From positions 77,501-141,500 of the forward strand of contig JAWQEG010002460.1 in the NCBI GenBank assembly GCA_033782935.1: 64,000 bases of DNA, in the 5' to 3' direction. Below are positions 1 to 11,600 of this stretch, one piece after another. Origin of the DNA: Petrolisthes cinctipes (lineage: Eukaryota > Arthropoda > Malacostraca > Decapoda > Porcellanidae). Made by a program: the position numbers and the translations under genes. Position 1 is the stretch's first letter. Every line of letters begins with the position of its first letter. Under the pieces are notes generated by a model, which was not told the origin of the DNA, did not search any database, and saw nothing but the letters and a program-made list of their open reading frames with translations.

Positions 1-1240
1 TCAAAACCATTACCAACCGGAAACACTCTCGATGCACAAATCACGTCCACGGAGTTTGGTCACGCCTTCACTTAATAACCGGATCTGCCATGCCATCTAA
101 ATGTTACCGTAATAAAAAAATAAAAACTTGCATGATCACGTCGCGTTATTATATGTACAAGAATAATGATCACACTCGATGATGAAGTTCGGGAATAAAG
201 TTTGCTACAATTATCCCCATCGTAAACTTATGTTAATGTCGTTATGACGTAATACAAGTAAAACAGTAGGCCAAAGACGTGATTACCTGTGTATTTTAGC
301 CGTAAAGAATAGCCACAGATGTAACTATATTGTTTAGAAGCAACAGGGAACGTCCCGCCAGCGTGACCGACAGTAGGACACTAACTACGCTTCGCTGACC
401 TTACATCCTTTGTATACTTCCTTCAGGTTGGTAACATGGCTTGTCATCAACACTGAATGACGTCACACACACACACACACATACAGGGCCTTAAGTAGTA
501 TGCTGTGTGCAGGAAATCTCTCAAGGTGGGTGTTAATTCAGTGCAGTTGTTTTCACGAGTTACTTCACTGCAATACACCCTTCAACCGTAAGTGTTGTAT
601 AGTGTATTACTACTACTACTACAATAAGTAGCCTATAATACAAGTAGAGGAGGAGATGGTTTTAGAAGGCTAGAAGTAATATCCTGTTCCCTTTATCAAA
701 TGTAACAGTCAAGGCGAGGCTACTTTCTTGTGCTTCATTAAAAAAAAATTGTTGAATGTGAAATGGATATCAATTCAAGTTGGACATGTACCCCTACTGC
801 GAAAACAGAAGGGTGCTATCCCCCTCTCAAGACACGTGACTGGCAAGAGGTCAGCATGACAAAAAGGGTGTGTGTGTGTTACGGGCAAATATGAAGGGGA
901 AGACCAAGAGGATGGCACGATATAGTGAGTGATTGTGTAAGAAAGCGTGGAATACGAATGGGTGGAAAAAAAAAAAAAAAAAAAAAAAAAATCGTACAAG
1001 ATGGGAAGAAAGAGATTTGCCAGGAATGCATGTCAGGGCTGGCAACCCAGATTTCCTCCAAGGCTAGAGGAAGGGACTCGGGGTCATGGATGCAAATGCC
1101 AATACGTATAAATTTTGCTATTTGAGAACCTAAGTTAGTTTAAGATTAAGGTTGTGTTTTGCTTACACCAAATCTGTGACAGGCAGGAAATTTACTCTGT
1201 GTAATATCAGTTGTCATATTTCTTTTCATATGATTAACCC
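1..1240. other. Non-genic DNA with microsatellites
   Basis: No exon or family match was recognised. It holds a (CA)n run at 466-481 following TGACGT, a short (TAC)n run near 607, and a 26-bp poly(A) tract at 966-991. The small F-rich and K-rich frames here are read through the poly(A). Confidence 0.6.
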
Positions 1241-1710
1241 TTAAATCAAACAAGTGTGGAGGACCGCAGGTGACGAGAATTCTCGCCAAGGCAGTTTTTA
1301 AATTTGCCAGGTCCCTAACAAGCTAGTTTCATGCTAGCAACACTGAGGGTGAGAGGAATATTTTCATGATTTATCTTTTCCTCTAATTACCATATATGTA
1401 TGTAAAACCAACAGTGACATATTTCATATTGTTGTGTTGAAAAAGGTAATTCTGACATGTTTTAGAAATGACATCAGAGTGTGAAAACATACTGTAAATA
1501 GTGTAAAAGTGAATTTTGAGTTGTGGTCATTGTGAGGTGGCTACCCATCCTACAGATGTCCATTTAGTCTTCAGAAGTACATCAGGAGACAGCTGAAGGC
1601 TTGAACTTCAATATCCTGTATCATTTGTTTACATAGTGCCTGCGAGTGAGGGAGAAAGGCCCTTTCGAGAGAGCTGCCACGGTAGATAAGGCCCACGGCT
1701 AAGTGGTTAA
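1241..1710 (+). mobile_element. Interspersed TTAA-type element, copy 1
   Basis: Homologous over ~450 bp to 12474-13092: both share AAGTGTGGAGGACCG near the left end, GCAGTTTTTAAAT, a CATATTG..GTTGAAAAA block, AAGTGAATTTTGAGTTGTGG and an end reading TAGATAAGGCC..AAGTGGTTAA. TTAA flanks suggest a piggyBac-type nonautonomous element; no transposase remains. Confidence 0.6.
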
Positions 1711-4700
1711 GGTTTTCAGTCCTTATACTATATGCCAGCAACTTCATTTTGTTAAGTTCTGATTAGTGTAACTATCTGGTAATAAGTCCAGTAAAAATAA
1801 AATCATCAATGACAAACTAGTTTTATTGGTACCTTGGGATATAGAACGCTCGAGTGATATGTCACATCGTAAATATTTTGGGTGACAGAACGTGCTTGTG
1901 TAGCAAATCACATTGTCTATTGTTGGCTACAGTACAGTAAGTAGAATGTCATCGGTAGTACGAAGATAAAACGACCGAAACATAATCAACGGGCGCAGAA
2001 ATTGCAATCTGTGGTTTTGGATCTATGTAATAATTTTTTATGGCCTTACATCGCAGTCGTCAGAAGAAATACCAACCCACATGGCTGACACTTTGGGCAG
2101 TTTTGTATGAGTATGTAGTCGTATGAGGAATACCGCTCAAAATTTCACGCACGACAATATTTCTTATACCCTGTATTCCATTTTGAACAATATTTTTTGT
2201 AGGATTAAATATGATATTAAAATAGCTAACTGCTAATACTTACATGGACAAAATCAATACAGTACCTGATACATCAAATAAAAGCAACAAAACACAGAGT
2301 CACAGTACTTAGAAATATAGTAAAGACATCAACGTACCTTCATGGTGTACAAAGCTGAGGGTGACAAACCTCTGTACCGACACTGATGCATTGGTCCTCG
2401 TGGAAACCAAAGTACGACAGCTCTGAGACAGTACATGAGGAAGTAGAGGCTCTGAGGTTCATGGTGGTTCAGGAACTTGGAGAAGTTGAGCAAAGACATC
2501 CAGTTCGAGTAGTCTGTGAGATCTCAAAAGGTTTCACTTTTCTTGGTATTGTAGTCTAAAGCAGTGGAGGGATCACTCGACACTTTGGTCTGGCTTCTGG
2601 TGTTTTGGGCTAATTCAATGAGTACCTGGTGTTGTTGGTATCTGCATACAGTATAAGATGCAGATCAATTTCTCCAGGACATCAATGGTCCCAGTGCTAT
2701 AAAATGCTTGCAAAACCTGGATGATCATTAGCAGCCTGAAGACTCTTATCTCCTGCTTTGGTACAGTAATAATTGCCTTCATCAGGTCATAGGTTATCCT
2801 TGAGAACCATAAAAATCAGTGCAACTCATGAGTAAACCAAGGTGATGACTGATGCAGGAGATAGGACAGGAACGTTTTCCCCTTCGAGGCTCCACTTGCA
2901 AAAACCCAGAGATGAAAAAAGAGCTCGATGTGGCTGTGCTGTCAAAAACACAAACTCCCAGATGATGGTGGTTGTGATGATTAGAATGATTATCTTGAAT
3001 TAATAGAAGACACATCCCAAAAATGAAACGCTAACTATACAGATTGAAGACAAATAAAACAAAGCAATGCTCCACAAAAACCACAAGTGAGAAAGGGAAA
3101 GGAGAATGTACACTGAAGAGCACTTACCTTCAGGTACTCACCATCAACAGCACACTTCATCGTCAATCCACGGCAGCACCCGAAATGCTCAGTAAAAGTA
3201 ACCAATATACGGGATAAAATTATCATCTGTGAATTGTGGCTTATGTAGGCCATGGAAATTTTCTGACAATTACATAAATTAACTCTAGTACCTAAAATAC
3301 CATACAGTACCTTCATACATTGCTTCTATTCATGTATATTGTATATGTACCTTCTTTAAAGGTTTTTATAATCCACTGCAAGATCAAACAGATTTGATAA
3401 AATCTTTTACATATTAGTTTATGGTAAGTACAGTAGAGTACAGTATATTCATTCACTCCAGCATCACCTTTCTCACTACCTGAACCAAACATACTCATCA
3501 ACAGTCTTAACGCTACTTACTTTCATACACCTCTAAACTACTGCATATCCCTCAGTCCCATTTTGTCCCTACATTTCTCTCCTACCACCACATTCACCTG
3601 CATATCACCTCATTACAACACACTCCCACAATAGTGGTACTTCATAATTTTCTTACACATTCCCCATCTTAAATATTCTTCCTGATCACACGTTCCCATT
3701 GTCCTGAGTTTTGTTCTGTAGGGGTAGCCAAGATGAGGAATTCCTCCATTTTTTAATTTTCTCCTCCTTGGTCGACTGATATGCAAGTCCTACCATGTTT
3801 TTCATTTGGGCATTTCAGTTCCCTGGTGTTTAATATTTTCTTTATTTGTTCTGGCTTGTTAAAAACATAATAAATGTAGACCTTTCTTAACACAGAATAG
3901 TTAACAGTGACAGGGATAGAGAGAGGAGGAGGAGGAGAATGAAGAAGGCTCTTTTTTCAATACCAATCTTGTTGTGCTCTTGCTTTCCAATCTTTGTTAA
4001 CCTGAACATATAAAATCAACTGCATCTAATGGATACAAAGGAAATTATAGAGAAGTGTTCAATTGCTCACTTTTTACTTGTGGCTGGTAAAATGATATAA
4101 TCATACCTCCATTAACATGCATCCCACCTCCTCAGATCTCATCAAATGTAGTACAAATTTGTAGAAGGAATATCCTCCAACGTGATTTTTGAACACCGAG
4201 CGGGGCAAAGCTGTGTAGTTCAAACTGAATTTGTCAGGAAGAACTGAGCCACAAATACCCCACATACATTACATGGCTCTTCCCCAATCATACTTAGCTA
4301 TTTTCTCTCTGCCAGCCAGCCTACCAACCAGTCAGGGTTCCCCTTCCTCCCATCCATCCTTAGGCCTCTCCTTCAACTCCATTAGGCCTCTCCTTCAGCT
4401 CCCTCACTCTTTGTCCCTTCCACCTACACTACTCGTCAGCCTTGTGTTGTGGCAGCCTGCAAGTTATGTTGATCTAAGCCTTAGATCAACATAAGGTGTA
4501 CGGTACCTCTTTTTGCCCACATGTCTATGTCTACTACTACCCTAGGTCCCTGTGGTCCCAGACCAGGAAACATTTACACCTAAGTCAGCAGCAGAAGAGG
4601 GTTGTAATACAAAAGACAGATGCTGGAGAGAAGACACAGTTTGCTTGTTCATTGCACATGAATGAGTCAACTATTTGTACCTTCAACAGCAAGAAAACAG

Positions 4701-7563
4701 ACATCCTACATAATGTGAAAACCTTTGAGTCTCCAAGGTAACAAGCAAGGTCTTCATCAAGATGTAAAGGTACCTGGATAAGTAAGTACATAGGCAGTAG
4801 CATAACTATAGAGAACCAGTCACTACCAGTGAGATATGACACTGAGCCATGACGTATCACTATGTTGCTGTGACCATGATCGTCCACAAGGCAGTGGCAA
4901 CCTGCGTTTTGTCTCTTCAGGAAAATATCCCAGGCTGCTATGTATTGGAAGGGGAAAAGGCAAGGAGAAACAGTCAAACTGTTACAAAGTTGTTTGACAA
5001 GAACTTTATGCCAAACTGTTACAAAGTTGTTCGACACAAAGTATCACTGCTGATAGCTTGGGCTACCAACAGGTGGCAGAGGAGAGGAAGAAGGTAAACA
5101 TTGCCAACAGTCAGTCTGCCACCACTGCATTTCTGTACCAGAAGAGCAAGAAAGTGGACCGAGTTGAGGTGTGAAACAGAATGGTGGTTGTCAAGACTCC
5201 TGTTAATGCAAAGATTCTTTAATACGGTAGGGTTGTGGAAACAAAATCGCACTTTATAGGAGGTATGACTGAGTTACCATCACACATTTGCCTAGCAGAC
5301 AGAATTATACTACACATTATACTGTAGACTTCTACGGTAGAGGATCTTTAAAAGGGAAAACAACAACTCGCATAGTACTATGTGTAATGATGATGATTAT
5401 GGATATGTTAATGCTATGAAAAAGTACTTACACTGCAACACAATATGGAAGGTGAGGTAGGACTTTCATACATATTTTAAACTTTTATTTCGACATTAAG
5501 AAAAAAAAAAATTATTACACAAACTCTTATATTACCATGCCTTGGATGCCTTGAGTATAGAGGCTAATGACACCACTCTTTCCCCTTTTCTTCCCTAAAA
5601 GATAATGATGTACTTCCACTTTGTATGAGCAATATATTGCAAGCCAATCTTAAGACACCCAAGTTCTCTGAAATGTTGTCATTCACTCTACACTAAGATT
5701 CTACAAATACCAGCCATGAAAGTAATGCTGCTGGATAGAAGGTCAAGATGAGGCTGACACTCTACTTTGCAAAAATTTGATATCATAAACACAACTTATG
5801 AAGCGTGCAGTCACTTACATGTAGTGACTTACATGTAGTGGTGTTCTTGTGCAATGAAATGTTTTGTATACCCATCATTGTTAGGACTAAAGGCGGATCT
5901 TCAAAAAATAAACATACTGGTGCCTGGTTCCTCACTAGAAAGTTTCCATCACATGGTATATGATATAAATGCTATGTAATTATGATATGTAAAACTTTTT
6001 GCATGTAATTAATAAAAAAATATGGTTCTTTTCTCAAACAAAAAAATAAACGAAGCTTGTGAATTAAGCGATGAATATTTTCTTTCTTAATAAAATCCTA
6101 AATGACAAATTAATCATGATATTGGTACTAATGCTTGAGAAATAATAATAAAAAATATTTAACAAGGCATACATTCACATATTAAACGTTAAGAATAAAA
6201 ATGCCTCCACTTATAAGAAGGCAAAAGTCTATTAAAGTGGGTTGAAATGTTGGTGAAGTGAAGGCTACTGTTTCCCCCACACCAAAGAAAGAAACAGACT
6301 AAACCTTAGCTTCAGTGGCATGATTGGTTTTGTGGTACCATTTAGAGGAATCAATATGTTCCAATATGCTAACAAAATAATAAAATCTCTGTACTATATG
6401 AGATCCCCTAAGAGTTTCTATATACTGTAATGAGCAACGACTATTATATCAATCAATTTATCTTTAATATCATACTTTCCCCAACCAAGAAGTCCTACGT
6501 CATCCAGTTTCACATTGTACTTTATATTATAACCAAACATAAGATTTTTTCATATGGTAAATTTGAAGGGCTACTGATTCCTTCAAATATGTTGGCAGGA
6601 AACAGGCTATTTCAATATATCAGTATGGGAAGATTTGTTGTGTAGCCTAAATTGGAGAAATCAGTAACTTTTCAATTAGATCACAAGAGATGACCACCTT
6701 AATTATAGTCAGGAATTACATAGCATAGTTTCAGAATGCCGAAAATATTGTATATCCTGAGGCTGCAAATACAGACCTTGGCTAGAACTCAACCATAATG
6801 CTGAAATCCACAACTTGGATATGATAATCGTAAAAACATTAATTAATGTCAATTTTCTATTTTAATTTTAATTAAATATGCCTGTTTCATTACAGCACCT
6901 ACCAGTAAATGACAGATAACATATACAACATAACATATAGTTTATTTATGCACTTACATACAAGTTGGCAAGGAACACTGACACATTATAACTACATTAT
7001 AGTAGGTAGGTGTTCCATCAGTTCTGTAGTACCAGAACTGAAGACTAATATTTAAGAATCTAAAATATAAAACTATACAAAACAATGATATCATATATTC
7101 CTAGTTGTAAACATAAATGGCCAGCTTTTTACGAGTCCGCAGGGATCACATGAAGTGTTTCCCTGGATCAGTCAAGTATAAAAGTACACACAGTCAAGTA
7201 TACCAAAACTTTTTAGTGTGTACCTAACTGTGAGTGTAGTGCATATATTTAAGTGTAGGTTAATATAAGTATGCAGCGTGGACATTATAATTATAATGCG
7301 TAATGCCTACATAACTATGGTAGGCTATGTAGTGAGCAACATGTACGGTACTGTATAATGTGTAATGTACGTACAGCTTACACATCATCCCAGGTCACTT
7401 GCCACATGCTGAACTGTTTACTTGTACACAATAATTTCTACTTCCCTATTATGCTAACTAATCTAGGGATGGAGAATAATATATTATTATGAAATTATAA
7501 CGGCAATATTCTATTCCTCATCCCATATTAATTGAAAAATATTACCTTATTAAAGGTCTACTG
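1711..7563. other. Gene-poor region downstream of YLPM1
   Basis: No protein family was recognised apart from a doubtful pogo-like fragment at 4585-4740. One 58-codon minus-strand frame (2338-2513) is bordered by TCTCACAG and AAG|GTACGT and could be an exon of an unknown gene. Another short frame near 3130-3200 also ends at AAG|GTAAGT. Neither could be linked into a gene. The rest is AT-rich noncoding DNA. Confidence 0.45.
4585..4740 (+). mobile_element. Possible pogo/Tigger helix-turn-helix remnant
   Basis: The plus-strand frame reads KTDAGEKTQFACSLHMNEST then ICTF..KKTDILHNVKTFES. It resembles the CENP-B/psq HTH of Tigger transposases (xLDxGEKxxxIAxxLxxxxSTVxTIxKNxDKI). Downstream sequence is riddled with stops, so only a decayed fragment remains. 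Weak call. Confidence 0.35.
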
Positions 7564-8022
7564 TACAGTCGGCAAAAAAAGTTTCGTTACCATCCTTTTA
7601 ACAGTGTGATGTAATGTTGGCACACCTGACTGGCGAGTCAGGTGTGCCGTGAGTGTCTTATATACCTCCGCCACCTTCCCTTCCCTCAGTGTGTCATGGA
7701 CAAGCAAGCAGAGATGACGTTGTTTCACCCAGTGCTGTTTTTTCTGGGTATTTCACTGTTATTCTTGTTCTAAAATACTCAAACGTATTTCCTTATGTTT
7801 ATTAATGAACAGTTAAATAGTAAGAGTTCTTGAACACTCAAAATTTAATTTAAAATCAGCTAAACTTTTGATATAAAAAATTGTCACTGCCGTGGCCCGA
7901 GTATTATCGGCTCGGATGACACAAGGCACCAGCTGCCCAGTCGGCGGGGTACCAACCCTACCCCGCTTACCGATGTTAAAATTAACGTAGGGCTGGTAAC
8001 GAAACTTTTTTTGCCGACTGTA
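7564..8022. mobile_element. Mariner-like nonautonomous TIR element
   Basis: Perfect terminal inverted repeats of ~27 bp beginning CAGTCGGCAAAAAAAGTTTC, bounded by TA dinucleotides (the inverted match even extends to CTGTACAG outside). About 460 bp, no transposase. It lies just beyond the YLPM1 3' end and carries the first AATAAA for that gene. Confidence 0.85.
7798..7803 (-). terminator. Candidate poly(A) signal for YLPM1
   Basis: The first AATAAA (minus strand) after the YLPM1 stop lies about 835 nt downstream. An ATTAAA variant lies at 7854-7859. Both are inside the TIR element at 7564-8022. No canonical hexamer was seen between 8022 and 8637, although AATAAT occurs near 8480. Usage is inference. 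Confidence 0.3.
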
Positions 8023-8329
8023 CAGTACTCTAGATTTCAAGACTGCTTCATACTTGAATATTTCAATTGTAAATTATAAGGAATAAAATACAATATGTTA
8101 CCTCATGTAACATGTTCAAAAGTGTACGAATTGTGTTTAGGAAATATTCTTGAACTGACGTCATCCTTTTACGGGAGTAGGAAGTTGTTGCCAAATAGTG
8201 CCAAGAAACAAACAAACTCCATTTAGGGAAGGTCTATTTACACTCTAATGTATTCCAATTCACCAACAACTACATAACCCTCATAAATGTACTTACAGCA
8301 CACCCTTTGTTTTCATGAGACATGTTTTC

Positions 8330-8515
8330 AGTCATTATTACCACCACCAGTGTAAGCCTGATCACCATCATCATCATTCCTTCCCCAGCCATCAATATCA
8401 TCCCTGCTTCAGCTATCATCATCACTGTCTTCACAACTTCTACTATCACCATTGCAACCCCTACATCAGCTATTATCATTATTATTCCTACATCATTAAC
8501 TGCTTCCTCACCCAC
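8330..8515. repeat. Imperfect ATC/ACC trinucleotide-rich tract
   Basis: Dense CATCATC/ATTATT/ACC triplets, which produce long open frames on both strands with only I/T or H/Y or M/V composition. It falls in the presumed YLPM1 3' UTR. Confidence 0.6.
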
Positions 8516-8636
8516 CATCATTCCAAACAACCCTACCTCAACCGTGGATCATTTCACTGACCGCACAGACTCTCCACAGTAAACTGTTGTCGTTCCCTCA
8601 TTATCGGCTGATGTCCGCTGGCTGCTCCCCTGATGT

Positions 8637-11600
8637 TCACTTGTTCTCGCGGGGCTCAATGTAGCGGACCTGGACCAGTGCGTTGCTGCCAAAGGAGAGG
8701 TCCGTCATGCGGGTCCAGTCTGTCTGTCCGAGCACGAAGCCACGGTCACGAGCGGCCATCTGTTTCTTCCCTTCCTCAATGTCAGCCCAACGCACCTGTG
8801 AGAGAGAAGGGTCACTAGGTTATGAGGGAAAACTAAGAGATGTGAATGGAAATGCCAAGAGCATATGGTAAAGAACTGTATGTTAATTGTTGTATTGAAT
8901 CAATACGTTACTTACCTTTCAAGAAATACCATAATACTGTATATATAAAAATTTGCACTCTCATCCAAAGAAACTAAAATGTGAAAGGAATATGTATATC
9001 ATGCTCAAACGTAAATACCTGTGTGTACTTGTACAAAAACTACTTTTATAATATTGTTATGTCAACAAACTGAGGATATTGATTCCTTCAAATTCTGCCA
9101 TGAAATGTCACACATTTTGAAAGATTATCTCACTTGTTAGTTTGGTGGAATCAGTGACCTACAATATAATGACAACATCGTATCCCCTTGCTCCCCAGTA
9201 TACATCTCAATCCTAATAAAAGCTCAAAATTAATCATATTCTCTACAGTTCATACAGGATCTGATTATTTTTTACTGTACTTTTGTAAAAAGGTCTATCA
9301 CGAATCAATAACTAATTCAATACCAGAAAAACTCCAAGTCGTTATAATTTATTACCTCTTTCATAAACTGTACAGCTCTCCAAACATATATCACAAGTCA
9401 TCTGGGGTTGTACCATTCCTGCACAGCCATCTATTTCACTGATCCAATCTAAATACCTGTAATGCATTCCACTATCTACCCTCCTTTCCTTGCATATGTC
9501 CATACCATTAAAGAGTCACATTAACCCCTCGTGACATTATGCAGTCAGCCTACTGGACACCATTCCTCATATTACCATATATTATTATTATTATTATTAT
9601 TTTTTTTTTTTTTGACACTGGACATAGACTTCATGAAGCCCATTACTGTGGCCCAGGTCAACTGCTACCCACACACACACGTCATGACTTCCGAACTGGT
9701 ATCCAGCCAGAGAGGGAGGAAAGTGAGGGTAATTACCAGTTACAGTACTGCAGCTGTTATGGTACCAACAAGGGCATTTTACAATGTTTGGTGGCCTTAT
9801 AGTTAGTGCCTGAAACTCGATTTGGAAGAGTAAATATTCTCAGCCCCTCACCTGAGAGGATTCGATCTCCCAACCTATAGGTTACGAGTCCAGAACACTA
9901 ACCACTCAGCCACCTCATATCACACCACTACACATCCTCATGTACCACCTTATAATGTTAAATCAACTTTTCTCATTAACTCTGCCATGCTTGGACACTC
10001 ACCCTCAATTATTCCTGATTCTAATCAATATTTTTACCTGTGACACTCACACAATCTTGTAAAAATATCAATTTACATTTTCCCTCAGGTTCTACACCAC
10101 AAATTTCCTGAGAATATAACTCATAATATTCTCCCTCAAATTCAAACTAACGTTCCCCATCTGATTCTAACACACAAAAATTGTCCTCAAATTCTACCAC
10201 ACAAGCTTCCCTTACTTTCTAACTCACGTATTTCCACCACTCCATATCTGCCACTAAGCAAAAAAAAAATGATATCAACACTTACCCTCTTCTTGCCCGG
10301 TTGAACTACCTTGGTATCATAGTCCTGAGAAAGCTGAAGCCAGTCCTCAATGGAGCGAGGTTGGCCGCTACTCATACGTTTCTTGGCCGACCTTACACCG
10401 TCCAACTTGTCTGGTGTTGGCCAAGGCGACAGAAAGATATGGTTATTGACAAGTCTAAAAAATGTTAATATTATTTGTATAATAGCAGCATCAGTGATTG
10501 TACTGAGGGCATGTAACTGTATCATACAAGTGGAACCAAATCATACACAATGAATATGGAGATACTATTTGAGCCTATACAGTATATGCTGTCAATAATA
10601 AAATTCTCATTTACTGCTTTCTAATGTAAATTATATCTGTACAGAAGCGAAAAAAAACTACCTTTACATATTTTTTTCTAAAAATGTAACATAACAACTG
10701 ATGGAATTTGATTACACATCACACCGACATATAATTTACACCACCTATTTGTTTCTCCCAACTCACTTTAATCCTCTAAAGATACAACTGAACTATCACT
10801 CAACCTCATCCTTGGTTTCCACTCCAGCAACTTATAATCAGACTCTCACTTTCCATTTGTTGCAAGAGGCCAGACCACTTCAGGGTATTCCAACTGATAC
10901 TTCCCAACATACCCATCTTAACTATACAATGCCTGTGAACTTCACCTTAGTCAACCAGTCTATCAGTTTACTCCATATGCTTCTAACTCTGCATCAATTT
11001 TCATTGCTCTCAGTTTTGACATGTTTCCCATCAACAGTGTAATGTAAGGAGCACAAATTTTTGTACCAAGTAGAAACTGCATTACATCAATGCTAACCTC
11101 TCTATTTCGACACTTTCCTTAGTGTACCAGAAACTCTCCTGTCTGATAGTAATGGCAGTATTATTTTACCTTCTGTACATACTTCTAATAATACAGTATA
11201 TGGTGGTCTGTAAATGCATGTGCTAAAATATATATATGTACAGTATGTAATAAATAAAGTAACAAACCCTTTCAGGTCAAAGGCAGCAGTGAAACATTGC
11301 CAATAAAAGTTCCTCCTTGAAACGAGGCAAGCTTTGTACAGTACAATTTCTGACAACATTTATATTATTCGATGACAAATTCCACTACAGTAACTGTATT
11401 ATTCTGATGGGGTCCAGCATTATTGAAATTCAGAGGTTTAAGACAAATTAATTTAACCCATAAACAACACCTTATGCAATAGATACCATGCTTGGACCAA
11501 TACCAGATGATCTGAGTGCCACAAGAAGACCTCCTTGTCCAGGGGTTATTCTTATGCAATCTGTCTATGTATTCTATCTTTGAGTAAACCCCCAGATACT

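Noticed and set aside
4585..5037. 150-aa minus-strand frame
   Set aside because: It has no family resemblance; the opposite strand contains a plausible transposase HTH remnant instead.
8270..8582. M/I/V-rich, H/Y-rich and I/T-rich frames
   Set aside because: They are translations of an ATC/ACC trinucleotide tract on both strands.
9845..9911. Possible functional tRNA gene (CGT anticodon-like loop)
   Set aside because: Stems are poorly paired, there is no proper acceptor stem, and a SINE body with poly(A) follows, so it is a tRNA-derived SINE head.
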